A stretch of DNA of 64,000 nt from Echinometra lucunter (lineage: Eukaryota > Echinodermata > Echinoidea > Camarodonta > Echinometridae): contig CM057154.1 of assembly GCA_029962745.1 (NCBI GenBank), forward strand, positions 23,433,776 through 23,497,775, read 5' to 3'. Made by a program: the position numbers and the translations under genes. The notes under the pieces were generated by a model, which made no database searches, was not told the origin of the DNA, and saw nothing but the letters and a program-made list of their open reading frames with translations. Below are positions 13,193-24,900 of the stretch, one piece after another. Within the stretch, counting starts at the first letter, position 1. Every line of letters starts with the position of its first letter.

Positions 13193-13568
13193 GTGTATGG
13201 TGGCCCTTAAGTATGCTCGACAACAGCTCATGTGCGACGTGAATTTCGCATCCCAGGTCCTGAACTTTGCATCCCAAGTCGTGAAATTCACGACCCGCGA
13301 TGCGAAATTCATGACCCGTGGCGCAAACTTTGCATCCCAAGTCGTGAAATTCACGACCCGCAGTGCGAAATTCAGGACCCGTGGCGCGAACTTTGCATCC
13401 CAGTCCTGAATTTCGCACCGCGGGTCGTGAATTTCACGACTTGGGATGCAAAATTTGCGCCACGGCTCATGAATTTCATGACCTCGGATGCGAAGTTCAG
13501 GACCTGGGATGCGAAATCCACGTCGCACATCACCTGTTGTTGAGCGTACTTCAGGGCCACTATACAAG
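13193..13568. mobile_element. Foldback element with self-complementary tandem core
   Basis: The ends GTGGCCCTTAAGTATGCTCG and (complement) CGTACTTCAGGGCCAC pair. Between them the motif TTTGCATCCCAAGTCGTGAA and variants (AATTTCGCATCCCAGGTCCT, AATTCACGACCCGC) repeats in direct orientation on the left and inverted on the right. The whole ~375 bp can therefore fold into one hairpin. Overlapping ORFs on both strands (up to 126 codons) are a product of the repeat, not genes. Confidence 0.8.
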
Positions 13569-14499
13569 TGGCATAGAAAAAAAAAATACCCTGCAGGGGT
13601 TTTTCCTGTGGGTTTGCTGCTGTATATTCAAATGAGTCTTTAATCAAAATAGATCCACCATTGGGAGGCAAGTTTCTCAAAATGAATTATTCTCCTTAAC
13701 CAAACCAGACTGTGATGCATTGTGCTTCAACTTTCTGAAAAATTGATTGAAAATGGCTCCAGGAATTGGGACAATTCATTGCAGTTCTTTAAGTGGCAAA
13801 AAATGTCAGAGGTAACATTTACTTTGTAAACATTAATTAGCAAAGAGAGGAGAATTGTGTGAATATCAGTGCTGTATGCATTCTTTTTATTGGATATATT
13901 TCGTCACTTCTGTGTTTATATAAGTTTTAGGAAGGATAGGAAATTCCATTTACTTTCGAATTACTACTCATTGCAGATATTATATGTGGGAGGCAACATT
14001 TTTGTTCTTTGATTTATAGTAGTTGCATGAGATTTGCAATTTTATTCAAGGTTTATGGAATCAATGAAGGACATTGATATTGATTTACTTTTGAGTGATG
14101 AATTATTGTGGATCCCTCGTGTTCACTGTTGGGTTTATATACCACTATGACTGTGGCATGTCCAATGTACATGCATGTATCATATCCTCCATTCTATTCT
14201 CCATCTGTTATTGGAAATGTTTTTATATGTGAAATCTTATGTGATCCAAGATGTTTTTGTATGTGATGTTGAATTATCTTAGCATGATATTGCCAATCAC
14301 TAATAATACATGTTGAAGAATTTATGTACTGTACATGTAAGAAATATTATCAGAAATATAAAATTTTTGAGTATATGTTATCTTCTAAGTACTTCATGTG
14401 CCTTTTTTGAGTGTATCTTCTTTTGCACTGGCATTGGTATCAGAGATATAAAAAAAAATCTGTTATTTCATTGAGAAAAGTGAAAGAATGATGGAAAAT

Positions 14500-14960
14500 G
14501 AATGAAGAAGAGGAAGAATGAGAGAGAGAGAGAGGGGAAAAGAAATAGTAAGGCTGGAAAGACTTGGAGAAAAAAAAAAAAGAAAGGAAGAGGGGAGAGA
14601 AAAGGACAGAGAGAGAGAGAGAGGGGAATATAGGGAATAGAGGAGATGAATTGTAATGGGGGTGGGGGGGGGGGGGTTAGAGCAGGGTTAGTGATGCATG
14701 TGATGGGCATAGGGAGTGAATAATGTCAATATGCTTTCAGATTACAAGTTGTCTTCCTGCTGTTGTAACACGCAGTAGAACTCGAGCTAAGCTGACTCTA
14801 TCCTCTATCTCATTCTGTCCTATCTCTCCATTTTTCTCCCCCACACTCCTGCTCCTCTCACCTTTCTCTCCCTCTCTCTCTCCCTTGCTCTCTCTCTCTC
14901 ACACACCCCTTTCTCCCTTCTATCTTTCTCAAGCAGCTTAAACCTATCTCTCTCTCTCTC
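14500..14960. repeat. Purine-rich then pyrimidine-rich low-complexity tract
   Basis: The + strand is GA-rich from about 14,500 to 14,650 (AGAGAGAGAGAG blocks), with a poly-G run at about 14,661-14,676. It turns CT-rich from about 14,820 to 14,970. The two opposed halves could pair imperfectly. Confidence 0.7.
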
Positions 14961-15570
14961 CCTCTTTCTCTTTTCCCCTTGCTTTACTTTGTAATAGCTA
15001 CACAAAACCAGTCAAGGTGTTTGCATTGAATATCCCGAAGTTGGGTACAGTACACACCACTGCAGGGGCAAATAAACCAGTAGATTATTGTCAACTATGC
15101 CTTATATTTTTAGTGAACAGCAGGTGTATCCCTAAATTGAAGGGACATGAAATTTCCGGTACTGATTTTGAATCGATTGGTACTTGGTTCAAATGCTGAA
15201 CACACATATACCTGTATTATACAACTATAACCCCCTTCACATCCACATTCATCAATATCAAATCTATAAAGCGTTGTTAAAGAATATAATCTACACAATT
15301 GCAATTTGTTTTTAAACCATTAATATAAATTTCAATTCTTTGACACAAAGAAATGACAACCCCTCATTTTTATCACTTATTTTTTTTGGTTAGTTTCTGA
15401 GAATGTAAAGTAACCCATATCTGAATACTTTAGCATGAGAGAATCTAAGAAAGTTTTGGAAAACGAGATATCATACTCTCATCACCACAGAAAAAGCAAT
15501 TTGAGTGTCTTTGAAATAATAAAGTCAGTGTTCTGGTGAAAGCATTGCGAACATGTAGCATAACAGAGTA

Positions 15571-17315
15571 TCAAATCTGTTTGTAGTTGTCCAAAACTTG
15601 CTCCAAACTTGCAAAACAGTCAATAAACTTCTCTTCTTCCATGCCATGCCTGACATACCAATGTACATAAGCTCTCATGGCAAACATATCCCACGCTTTC
15701 CTTACAATGGTGTTCAGACTCTCTACTGGAGTTTTTCCATTGCTCATCAGGCATGCCGACTTCTCATACCCTTTGAACTGCCTGGACTGGTGGGAGCATG
15801 CGAAGGTACAGTCTGAAGGGATCCAGTCAATATAGAGGGAGCTGTTCTTGAAAGGAGATGTGTCTACCGATGTAGAGTCTTTTCCTCTGAGGATGAGCTG
15901 ATTGCTGATGCACTTGTTGCTGTGGGTTGATCCAGGCTTGAGTTGCCAGTTAAGACCTTGAAGCACAAGAAAGATTTAATTTGGATGTGATTAGTGTGAT
16001 CAAAGACATACAATGTAATATACCTAAACCAAACCTGTTACAGTTGAAAACTAAAATTCCAGCAGGGTCCAAACCCCACTGGGACATCTAAATCGAATCA
16101 ATGTAACATCACTTTGCATACTCGAAGCAAAAGGCTCTGTATAATATGCTGCACAGCACTGTCTTAAAAACTTTAATACATAATCCTTGGAATATATTTA
16201 GCTTCATGACCTAACCCTAACCTAAACTGGACCATGACCTTTACCATGACAAATGTATCAAAGGTGGTGTGTAGGAATAATAGTCAGCTGGACTAATGGG
16301 GCATCACCAAAACATTTTTTTTTGTGTGCAGAGATAGGTACTGTCCAATCAAGTAAGTAGAATCCAATACTGTACCTTCCTCCATGACTGATGCATTGAT
16401 GACCATCTGATGTAAGCGCTTCGTAAGACCAGGCCAAGCAAATGTACTGAACGGAAGGGACGCTTCAGAAGTCTGTGGTACACAATACATGGTGAGTAGC
16501 TTATAATCTGGGTGTGATACCAGAGTCTCCAACATATCACAGAGCGAGGATGATCTATCACTGAAATTACTTGGTTGAAGGAAAAATGCCATGTGTTCCG
16601 CTATGAGTTTATTCATATCAGTAAAAGACACTCCAGTGTTTGAGCTGGCACTGCTGCTGAAGGTGGAACAAATCTTCCGCATATGATCATTGTGAATTAT
16701 GTTGATGGCATCGGCACTTTCATAGAGGTGTGCAAGGGATAGGACAGCATTGTAGTTCTGCAGGATGACCTCACCACTGCAGTGTGGCCATACAAGCTGG
16801 TTCATAAGCAATGCCTGAGGATAATGGTCTTTCAGACATTGCGTTATGTGCGTTCCTACGCCAGACCCTGTCCCACCAGCTACGCTCATCAGGCTCAGGA
16901 ATCCTCTAAACCTGTCACACTTCTCAACCTCTCGCTGGACCATCTCCAGGACCTGTTCCTCTACAGCATTACCATGACCATAGAATCCATCTGCCCAGTT
17001 ATTCCCTGCTCCACGCTTCCTGCAGAACTGCTGCTTGTTTGGATATCGCCAGGTACTGGACTTCCTGGCAGTGGCAACAGTATTCTGGATGACTTTGCTT
17101 TCCATGTCCACCATGATGGCTCTGGCTGAAGGTATGGCCTTTGAGGAAGCTTCATCAACAGGTTGATGGAAGAATCTCTCCAAGCATTCATCATGATAAT
17201 CCTGATCCTGACTCACTTTTCCATTAATGTGAGTGATGTCTGACATGAGAGTCTGGAAGAAGGAAAGTCCTATCTGGTTTCCGCACTGTCCAAGCTGCAC
17301 AGTCACTACTGACAT
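15571..17315 (-). CDS. TUBD1: Delta-tubulin
   Basis: Exon 1 is 17315-16376 (ATG at 17315-17313, donor after ATGGAGGAAG). Exon 2 is 15956-15571 (acceptor TTGTGCTTCAAG, stop at 15573-15571). Joined coding length is 1,326 bases, 441 residues, against 453 in human. Delta-tubulin stabilises the triplet microtubules of centrioles and basal bodies. What shows it: the N-terminus MSVVTVQLGQCGNQIG, the tubulin GTP-binding signature GGTGSGVG, and delta-specific stretches GAGNNWADGFYGHG, CFASLEQVLDNY and LILRGKD. The joint reads MEEG-LNWQL, as in the human family. The start is the ATG of the invariant tubulin N-terminus. A good acceptor (pyrimidine tract then CAG, ending at about 17,404 on this strand) implies a 5'UTR intron. 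Having only two coding exons is sparse compared with neighbouring genes. It is convergent with AKAP10 and divergent from RNF25. Confidence 0.96.
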
Positions 17316-18905
17316 GACTGCTCCACAGATAAGTTAGACTTCAAGAACATTCAACAGCAGACCACAAGCACAGATGTATCTTGTCATTTTACAGCTGCCT
17401 TTACCTGCACAGGAAAAAAGGAGAATTGATTTACAAAAATGGCAGCAAGGCCTTTATATAAATTGCAGTATTTCATGCCACATCATCTCAGTAATGAGAG
17501 CAAAATAGTAAAATACCAGTACATTAAGATTTAAAAAAACACATATTCACTTCCCCCCAAAACATCTTTTGAGCATTTGGCAAATCAAGATGACCAATTA
17601 AAAGAGGTTTAGCAGTGGTATTCTGAAAATGGTTTTAACTTTTCTATCAACTATTGTCTTATCTCACAAAGATAATACCTTGATAAAATTGTTGTAAGTT
17701 GGTATTCTGAAAAAAGTCTTATCTCCCTAAGGGGGTCCGCCCACTTGACCAAAGGCCCACAAGGCTGACTTTTCGGAAAATACGATATCGTATTTTCCTT
17801 CATCACAAATAATGCGCTATCGGTATATGAAATAATTATGTCTCCTTTAGCATGTTTAGTCCTCGTTGCCCCCGAGTAATTATTAAACTTCCTTCTGGCA
17901 CAGTAATTGGTCAGAGCGGTGTGATATCATAGATTACAATTTGCTATTTTCGGCCTCGCGGGCCTTCGGTCTCGCGGGCCTTTGGTCTCGCGGGCCTTCG
18001 CTGAAGTGGGTTGTCACCTCCCTAAGGACCACCCATATTTTATCTTTTGTCACACCTGTTTGTTGGCTTTCTACCAATCAAGATAGGTCTTATACAGGTA
18101 GGTGGACCAATAGCAGCATCCCTTATACAGAGACTCCAACCCCAAGCACCTCTTAAACAGGAGATTCTCCTGCCGAGACCCCCTAGCAAACGGGAGACTC
18201 TGACTCAATGTGTGAGTAGCCCACATGACTAGCGCAAAGCACGAAATTCCTTGCAGCCGGAGGCCGCTTTTAGGGTTATAGAAGCTATCCGATCTTATCT
18301 TAGGCTTATTTTTTAGCATATGAAAACACTAAATGAGGTAAAATCCAGTGATTCAGATTCATTTTTAAAAAGTGGTTGGGCGGGAGATAAAGAAAGAAAC
18401 ACAACTAGTGTGGGAGAAATTCAAACTCAAGCGGGAGAACGGGAGATTTTCTGAAAATGGACTTAATGCGGGAGATCTCCCGTCGAAAACGGGAGTCTCT
18501 GCTTATATAATATAAAAACATAGGAAGGCATTGATTAAGTTATGAATTTTATGCACTCTGCGCAATCGTATTAACTTCATGGCTCATACCCCATCCTTCT
18601 CGAACCATTGTCACAATTTGATGTAAAATTGATTCCTTTTCGTTAATCTCTCTTCTGTGATATTTCTAGTTGCACTTTTTATCTTGCTGGTCAATCGATT
18701 ATCCAATCAAGTCTACCAAACCCACAGGCCTAACGGTGCAAATGATATTCAAGCCAGCCAACAACTTTTTTCAAATTTGGCTCGCTCACCAGCGACACTC
18801 GGTACAGCCAGCTAGCGCCCCCCGCCCACCGGCCGGCCGCGCCGGCGCTGCGCATACATCATGCAGCCAAGATCTTGGATTATCAGCTGATTGTGCAATG
18901 CAATA
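17316..18905. promoter_or_regulatory. Probable bidirectional promoter region of TUBD1 and RNF25
   Basis: The two genes start head to head. A GC-rich block with many CpGs lies at about 18,808-18,852 (GCCCACCGGCCGGCCGCGCC). On the minus strand CGCTG|GTGAGC gives a donor candidate at 18789-18788 that could end a non-coding TUBD1 exon and splice to the acceptor near 17,404. RNF25 begins at 18,906. No TATA box is obvious. Transcription start sites are inferred. Confidence 0.55.
17745..18048. repeat. Foldback-like repeat with 18-bp tandem core and a 24-bp palindrome
   Basis: A perfect palindrome GGAAAATACGAT/ATCGTATTTTCC lies at 17775-17798. Three tandem units of TCGCGGGCCTTCGGTC type lie at about 17,954-17,998. 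CCACTTGACCAAAGGCCCAC (left) pairs imperfectly with GGGCCTTCGCTGAAGTGGG (right). It is probably an eroded foldback element in the TUBD1 5'UTR intron. Confidence 0.55.
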
Positions 18906-18906
18906 A
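18861..18906 (+). promoter_or_regulatory. Upstream ORFs in the RNF25 leader
   Basis: Two ATGs precede the RNF25 start. One (18861-18890) encodes nine residues before TGA. The other (18898) is ATG-CAA-TAA, and its stop shares the A of the RNF25 ATG (TAATG). They matter only if transcription starts upstream of them, which is not shown. Confidence 0.4.
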
Positions 18907-21900
18907 TGGATGCCGCCAGTGCACTCGTGGTGAATGAAATGAATGAAAGCTTCAACACACCGTGTTCAGATGAAAGGTATGGACAAAACCACTCTTCATT
19001 CCGTAAGAACGATGAACAGAGAGATCGCAGAGTAGCACGTTGACATGACATGTTTCTGTTAATTCTGTATAGAGCCAATGGCATCTCTAATTAATGATGC
19101 ATGTTGCTGCTGTGTGTGTCTGTGTAGTGTAGAACTAACAACTGTGTAGTCCCATTACTTGCAATTATTGTTGGGTTTTGACATAAAAATGCATGGTCTG
19201 CACTGATTACTAGTACATTGTTTCCCGGGGCCGGGAGTCACTTCCATTGAAGAGTGGACAGCATCAGAGATGCCAAGTTCCCCCCAATTTTATGAGTGAG
19301 ATTTTCTTGACTCGGCGTCTCGGCGAGGGAGCGAAGCGACCGAGCGGGGGGAGGGTGTGGGAGGGGGGACACCCCCTCCCACGGTAGGCAGCTTTTTCAA
19401 TTTTTAGCTCTTAATGGTGCGATCTGGTGCATACTTAAGTGACTATTTTTTACTTATTTTGAAAGACAAAAGGTAAAATCTAGCGAATAATGCAACTTTT
19501 TTTTTTTTTTTTTTCTGTCGGGTCCCGATGCGTGAGAAAAATGGGTGCCATGCATGAGATCGTGAGACGGACCCTGAATGCGTGAGTCTCACGCACAATG
19601 CGTGAGACTTGGTAGCTCTGCAGCATCCGCAAAAAGAAATGTGGAAAAAGGGTATTTTTTCAGGGGTAGGTGCGGAACGCGAATAGAGTGTCAAAAAATG
19701 CCCCCAAATGAAAAAAGGCCTAGATCTAATAGTAATACTGGATATAGGCCTAAAAAGTAAATCACGATAATCTAAAATGCGAAAAGGGTATGTAACGTTA
19801 ACAGAGCTACCAAGTCTCACGCATTGTGCGTGAGACTCACGCATTTAGGGTCCGTCTCACGATCTCACGCATGGCACCCATTTTTCTCACGCATCGGGAC
19901 CCGATAGAAAAAAAAAAAAGTAGCATTATTCGCTAGATTATACGCACTGGACGACCGCCTTCGCACGCCGTCTACCCTATAATAAGGAGCATAGCTCAAA
20001 AGATTAAGTGATAGTTGCAATTGAAGGTATTTTTACCTTTTGTCTTTCAAAATAAGTAAAAAATAGTCACTTAAGTACATGTATGCACCAGATCGCACCA
20101 TTAAGAGCTATAAATTGAAAAAGCTCCCTACCGTGGGAGGGGGGTGTCCCCCCTCCCACACCCTCCCCCCGCTCGGTCGCTTCGCTCCCTCGCCGAGACA
20201 CCGAGTCATGAAAATCTCACTCATAAAATTTGGGGGAACTTGGCATCTCTGCGTTAATTTGCACCAACTGTATGTGGCAAGACCCATGAACGGAAAATCC
20301 TATAACACCTGTGTAGTATGTAGAACATAATCATGATAATGAGGCAGTGAATTATCTCAAGATAAAAACAGCTCCAAACTTTCAATGGACCCCACTATCA
20401 CTCTCAAAATGGGAATATCCTCGTTTAGGGTATGAATATCCCAACAATTCATGAAATCCTTGTTTAGGGTGTGCAAATTTGGGACATCTGCACAAAATTC
20501 GTGTTTAGGGTGCTCTAGCGGCCTGCCCTTGAATCCTCGTTTAGGGTGCTTTTTTTAACTTTAAGGACGATTCTCGCAGATGCTGTCCACTCTGCAATGG
20601 AAGTGACCCCCCCCCCCAGCATTGTTCTTTAACAAGAAATTAAAGTGATTACACAATGTTGATATATATAATCGAAAATAGAATTCTAAGAAGAATAACA
20701 TTAAAAATTTGATGATTTTCAATCGAAATCAATGCATTTTGGCTAATTTTCTCATAAAAAGAGTTGACAAAAAAGATTGAGTAGGGCCTATGAAGTATGA
20801 GGTTAAAGTGGTTACCCAGCTTTGCACATTGCAGTTGTGCTGCGCGCTAGACTGTACAATATGTGCTGCACGCTAGACTGTACAATATGTATTATACCTT
20901 GTGCGCATTTTGATAGAATTGCACGACAAGGTACCCACTTTGACGTCATTTTGACCTCAAAGTGGGTACCCAGTTGAAACTGGGACACAGCTGAGATGTC
21001 AAAAATAATATGATATCTTACCACATTTGGGGGTTTCCTTGGCAACATGACTTTTTATAAAGATTTAGAAAGATAAAGATTTAGGCAGATGATTTTCTGC
21101 TGATGAAATCATCAGCAGATGATCATTAAATGAACTAACATTGTTTCAGCAGTGGGTACCACAGTCAAAAACAGACAACAAAATTGCTCTAAGCAAGATT
21201 TATTTTTAAAAAATTTGCTAGATTATCTGATTCAGGGACTCTTCTACTCTGAATATGCCACAAATTTGGGATTCAGAGTTGAAAATGGAATTTTAAATAG
21301 TTTTTCCCTCTCATGTGTGATTTTCTACCAAGCCCATGGGAATACACACAAAAGCTGTTGAAGCTTTTCCACCACAGTGACTACTGTGGAGTACAAGCTT
21401 ATCTCAGATAAGCTTGTACATGTATACATGTAAGAGATCAGATCATATCAATAACTGAAGAAGAAGAAGAAGAAAAAAAACCCCAACATTTTGCAGGTGG
21501 GTGACATTAGTTGCCTTCCTAGGCCACACTAATTTAGCATTGAAGTTTTTTTGACAATTTTATCTTTTATTAGAAGTTCTACTTCTAAAATAGTTCTTGA
21601 TCTCAACTGGTAATGGTTGATCTCAACTAGTAATAATAGTAGTATTTCCTTCTTGAGGTTGCTTATATTTAATCAAAGTTTTACAAATATATTGTAATTT
21701 CTTCTATGTCATACTGTTTTCCTCTCATCTTATTCCTTCAGTACATTCCTGACTGAACTAGAAGTTCTGCGGGAAATATGTGAAGAGGACATTGTTGTCA
21801 ATGATAAGTAAGTATGATCCAATTCAGTACAATTAAACATGAGTGTATATATTATTTGTTCACCATATATTAGATATGAAGGCCTAAGTCACTGCAAATC

Positions 21901-24900
21901 AACTGTCATGTTCTCTTGAGTGAAATAGCATTTTAGTATGAAGAGAAATTATTATGATATAGACTTTTGAGTTACCAAGGGTCCTTGATGTATTTTCAAA
22001 AGATTTAATTTGATATTGAATATTGATTTTCTTAAATTACAAATGCTTCAGCAATGAAAAATGTTTTTGGTAAAGAGAGATGGTTTTACCTGCATGCACA
22101 TTCTTCGTCCATTGAAACTAAATAACTACCTTTCTTTCCATGTTAAGCTGTTCCATTAATAAAAACGAAAGATGAATGAAAGATTTTCTTTTATTTCATT
22201 GTATTTTGATTTACATTAGACCCAATGCATCAGAGGTGTGTATTACTCTCTATCCAGCTACAGCAGGGAACAAGGATGCTCAGTATGTGTGTTTAACTCT
22301 CATCATTATAGTTACACCAGAAGTAAGAATGGTCGGCTTTTATTTCTCATACAATTTCACAAATTATTCTCAGTGCACTAATTGATGCTTCTTCCCAGTG
22401 TGCCTTGTTGCCAGTTTATTGCATTCACCTGTTATGCATTGCACTTCTCTAGGTAGAATGTAACTCGTGTAGATTTATAGTTGCTGACTTGCTGTTATGT
22501 CAGAAAAGCCTTTTGCTAAGCAACTTGGCCATCACTAATTTCAGTTTGTTGTAGAAAAAAACCCCCAAACATCCTTATCTGTATTTGTTGCAATTTCCTA
22601 ATGTTGAATAAATCCCATTCCTTGTCTTTTATTCAATCATGCAAATGTTTATGTGTTGAAACTCTCACCCATCATGTCTGGCCATGTTTGACTATTTTCT
22701 CGTTTATTATTCATTTTATGTTTTTAGTACCCTGATATACCAGCAAGATTTCACTTCAGAAATCCCAGGGGAATGTCAGAAGATGAACTTGAAAGGTTAG
22801 TGTAGATGATGTTTACTAAAGTTTAGACAGACTGACTGCTTGGAATGTTAATGGTTAAAACTATTGCTCAAAGGGATTGAAAATATTCTGTGCTTAGAGA
22901 TAAAGTCAAGTGGCATAGTATAGTCTGGAGGTCACAGGACTCAGGGATATATTTTTTAACCTTTACTTGACAATAAACAATCTGTAAGTGTGTCTTTAAA
23001 ATGTGGAAATATTTTAATTTTTTTGTGTGTGAATGCTTACTGATAAAAGAAAGATTTTTATGCTTTGTTGGAATCATTATTATCCTCATAAAAATCATGT
23101 TATTGTCATTGTTTAGAAATAGAGGAAGAAATAAAAACTAGGGAGGGACCAGTAGGGTTTTATAAATTAGCCAATGTGTAGTTCAAACTTTCAAATCTCG
23201 CGGGCCATTGCATACCACTTCTTGACATTCATAACTTTCATTAAATTTTGATATTGTATGTTGATGGAAAAGGTGACTTCTTATCTGAATTTATTCATAT
23301 TGATTGTTGATTTCTATCGGCAGGATAACCCAAGACCTGAACCAGTTGGCTGAAGAAAAGCGAGGGTGTGAGATGATGTATGACCTTATACAGGTATACA
23401 TAGAAGATGTTTATTATTATCATTCTTATTTTTTCCGCTGCAGGAGAATGTGAATCAGAGCATATTCATGATTATTACCCATACAAGACATTTGAGCAGG
23501 TCAATTTTCAAATCATATCAACCCAGTTCATATCAATCAGAAAGCCGGTCCATATTTTTGATATACCACGTTTTTTGGCGTACAAGAAATTTTGAGCACG
23601 CGCAAACAATCAAACTTGGTTTAAATGCGCGATCTAGTGTGGGTGCAATGAAATTTGCATATCACTGCGCGCATCTAATGCAAATTCAATTTTTGGGAAT
23701 GATTTTTGTTTTGCCTGGCTTGTATTTTTTTATAATGTGAATTACATGAACTTTCATTTCTTTCAGAATTTGCTCAAGATGTCTGGTAGATAATAATTAT
23801 GATATGGACTGGCCTTTCCGAGATGACCTTCATATATTGCCCTCATTAGATTCATATCTCTATCAAGGCGTCCATATTATTTAGATATTTTCAAATTATT
23901 AAATGATACATTACAGGTTTTTTTAAAATTTATCTTTTACATTCTATAACTAATTGACTTAAGATGAAATGCCACCATTACATTGTTTTTTATATTAAGG
24001 ATTTTTCACTTTATAAGTGTATAAAAACATTGTGTAGCAATGTAGGTAATATGTAAAGGAGGTACAGTTAACAGTTTTACCCTGTGTGAGCCCATTTGAA
24101 TTTTTAAAAAATATGTGAATTAAATTCATTTCATTTACTGACAGGCTGCAAAAGACTCCCTTACAGAGAACAACTCACCTAGCTTGCCTTGTACAATCTG
24201 CCAGTACCAATTTGAGGTAAGAAAGAATTGTTTGAGCTGAGTTAAAAATGAACTTGAGTACAGGTCACATGATTATTATGTGAAAGAACCTGTATCAAAG
24301 CAATAAAAAAGGTTGATTAAGTAAACCTTGATGTTTTTAAAGCATCAAAATGAGAAAAAAATAATCAACTCAGTCTTGCTGATAAGCAATTGCACTGCAC
24401 ACAGACATGGGTATATTGGACTACATACAAATGTTGGGAGTTTAACACCTGGGGCCCGTTGCATAAAACTTTTGCCGGAGTTTTTTTATGGCAAAATTTG
24501 AGGAAACTATGGCCAAAAAAAAAATTGCCATAGTTTTCCATGACATAAAAAATTTGCCAGACTTTTTTTTGCCAGAAAAAAAGTCTGGCAAAAGTTTTAT
24601 GCAACGGGCCCATGGAGTGTTTCTTTTTATATATCAAATATTTGAGCATTTACAGAGCAACCCTTTTGAAAGGAAATTTCCGTTGTGATACTCTTCCACA
24701 TTGATATAAAAAGAATAAAAATGAGAAGGCATACAAATTATTTTTCACCATTCAGAAAATTTGAGCTTCTCTTTAAAAGTAGTTGAATCTTTCAATGAAC
24801 ATTTCTTACAGTATTCCAGTGTATATTTCAATCTCATTTGTTACTGTCATGTTATTTCATGTATCTTGTCATAAAATCTGCCATTGCCTATTTGATGAAA

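Larger units (their letters stand above)
8610..15570. other. AKAP10 3' flank and intergenic DNA
   Basis: No convincing gene was found. The first part is probably the AKAP10 3'UTR; a polyadenylation signal candidate AATAAA lies at 8766-8771. Short ORFs here (for example 8943-9206 and 11,336-11,632) show no recognisable domain and have AT-driven composition. The stretch carries the tandem and foldback repeats listed separately, a poly-G run at about 12,004-12,021 and purine/pyrimidine microsatellites at 14,470-14,960. The region 15,000-15,570 is the 3' flank of TUBD1. Confidence 0.6.

Noticed and set aside
13140..13680. Overlapping ORFs of 70-126 codons on both strands
   Set aside because: All derive from the self-complementary foldback repeat; no frame stands out.
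20427..20552. TTTAGGGT repeats as an interstitial telomere
   Set aside because: TTTAGGG occurs singly in each unit, separated by unrelated sequence; it is not a tandem telomeric array.
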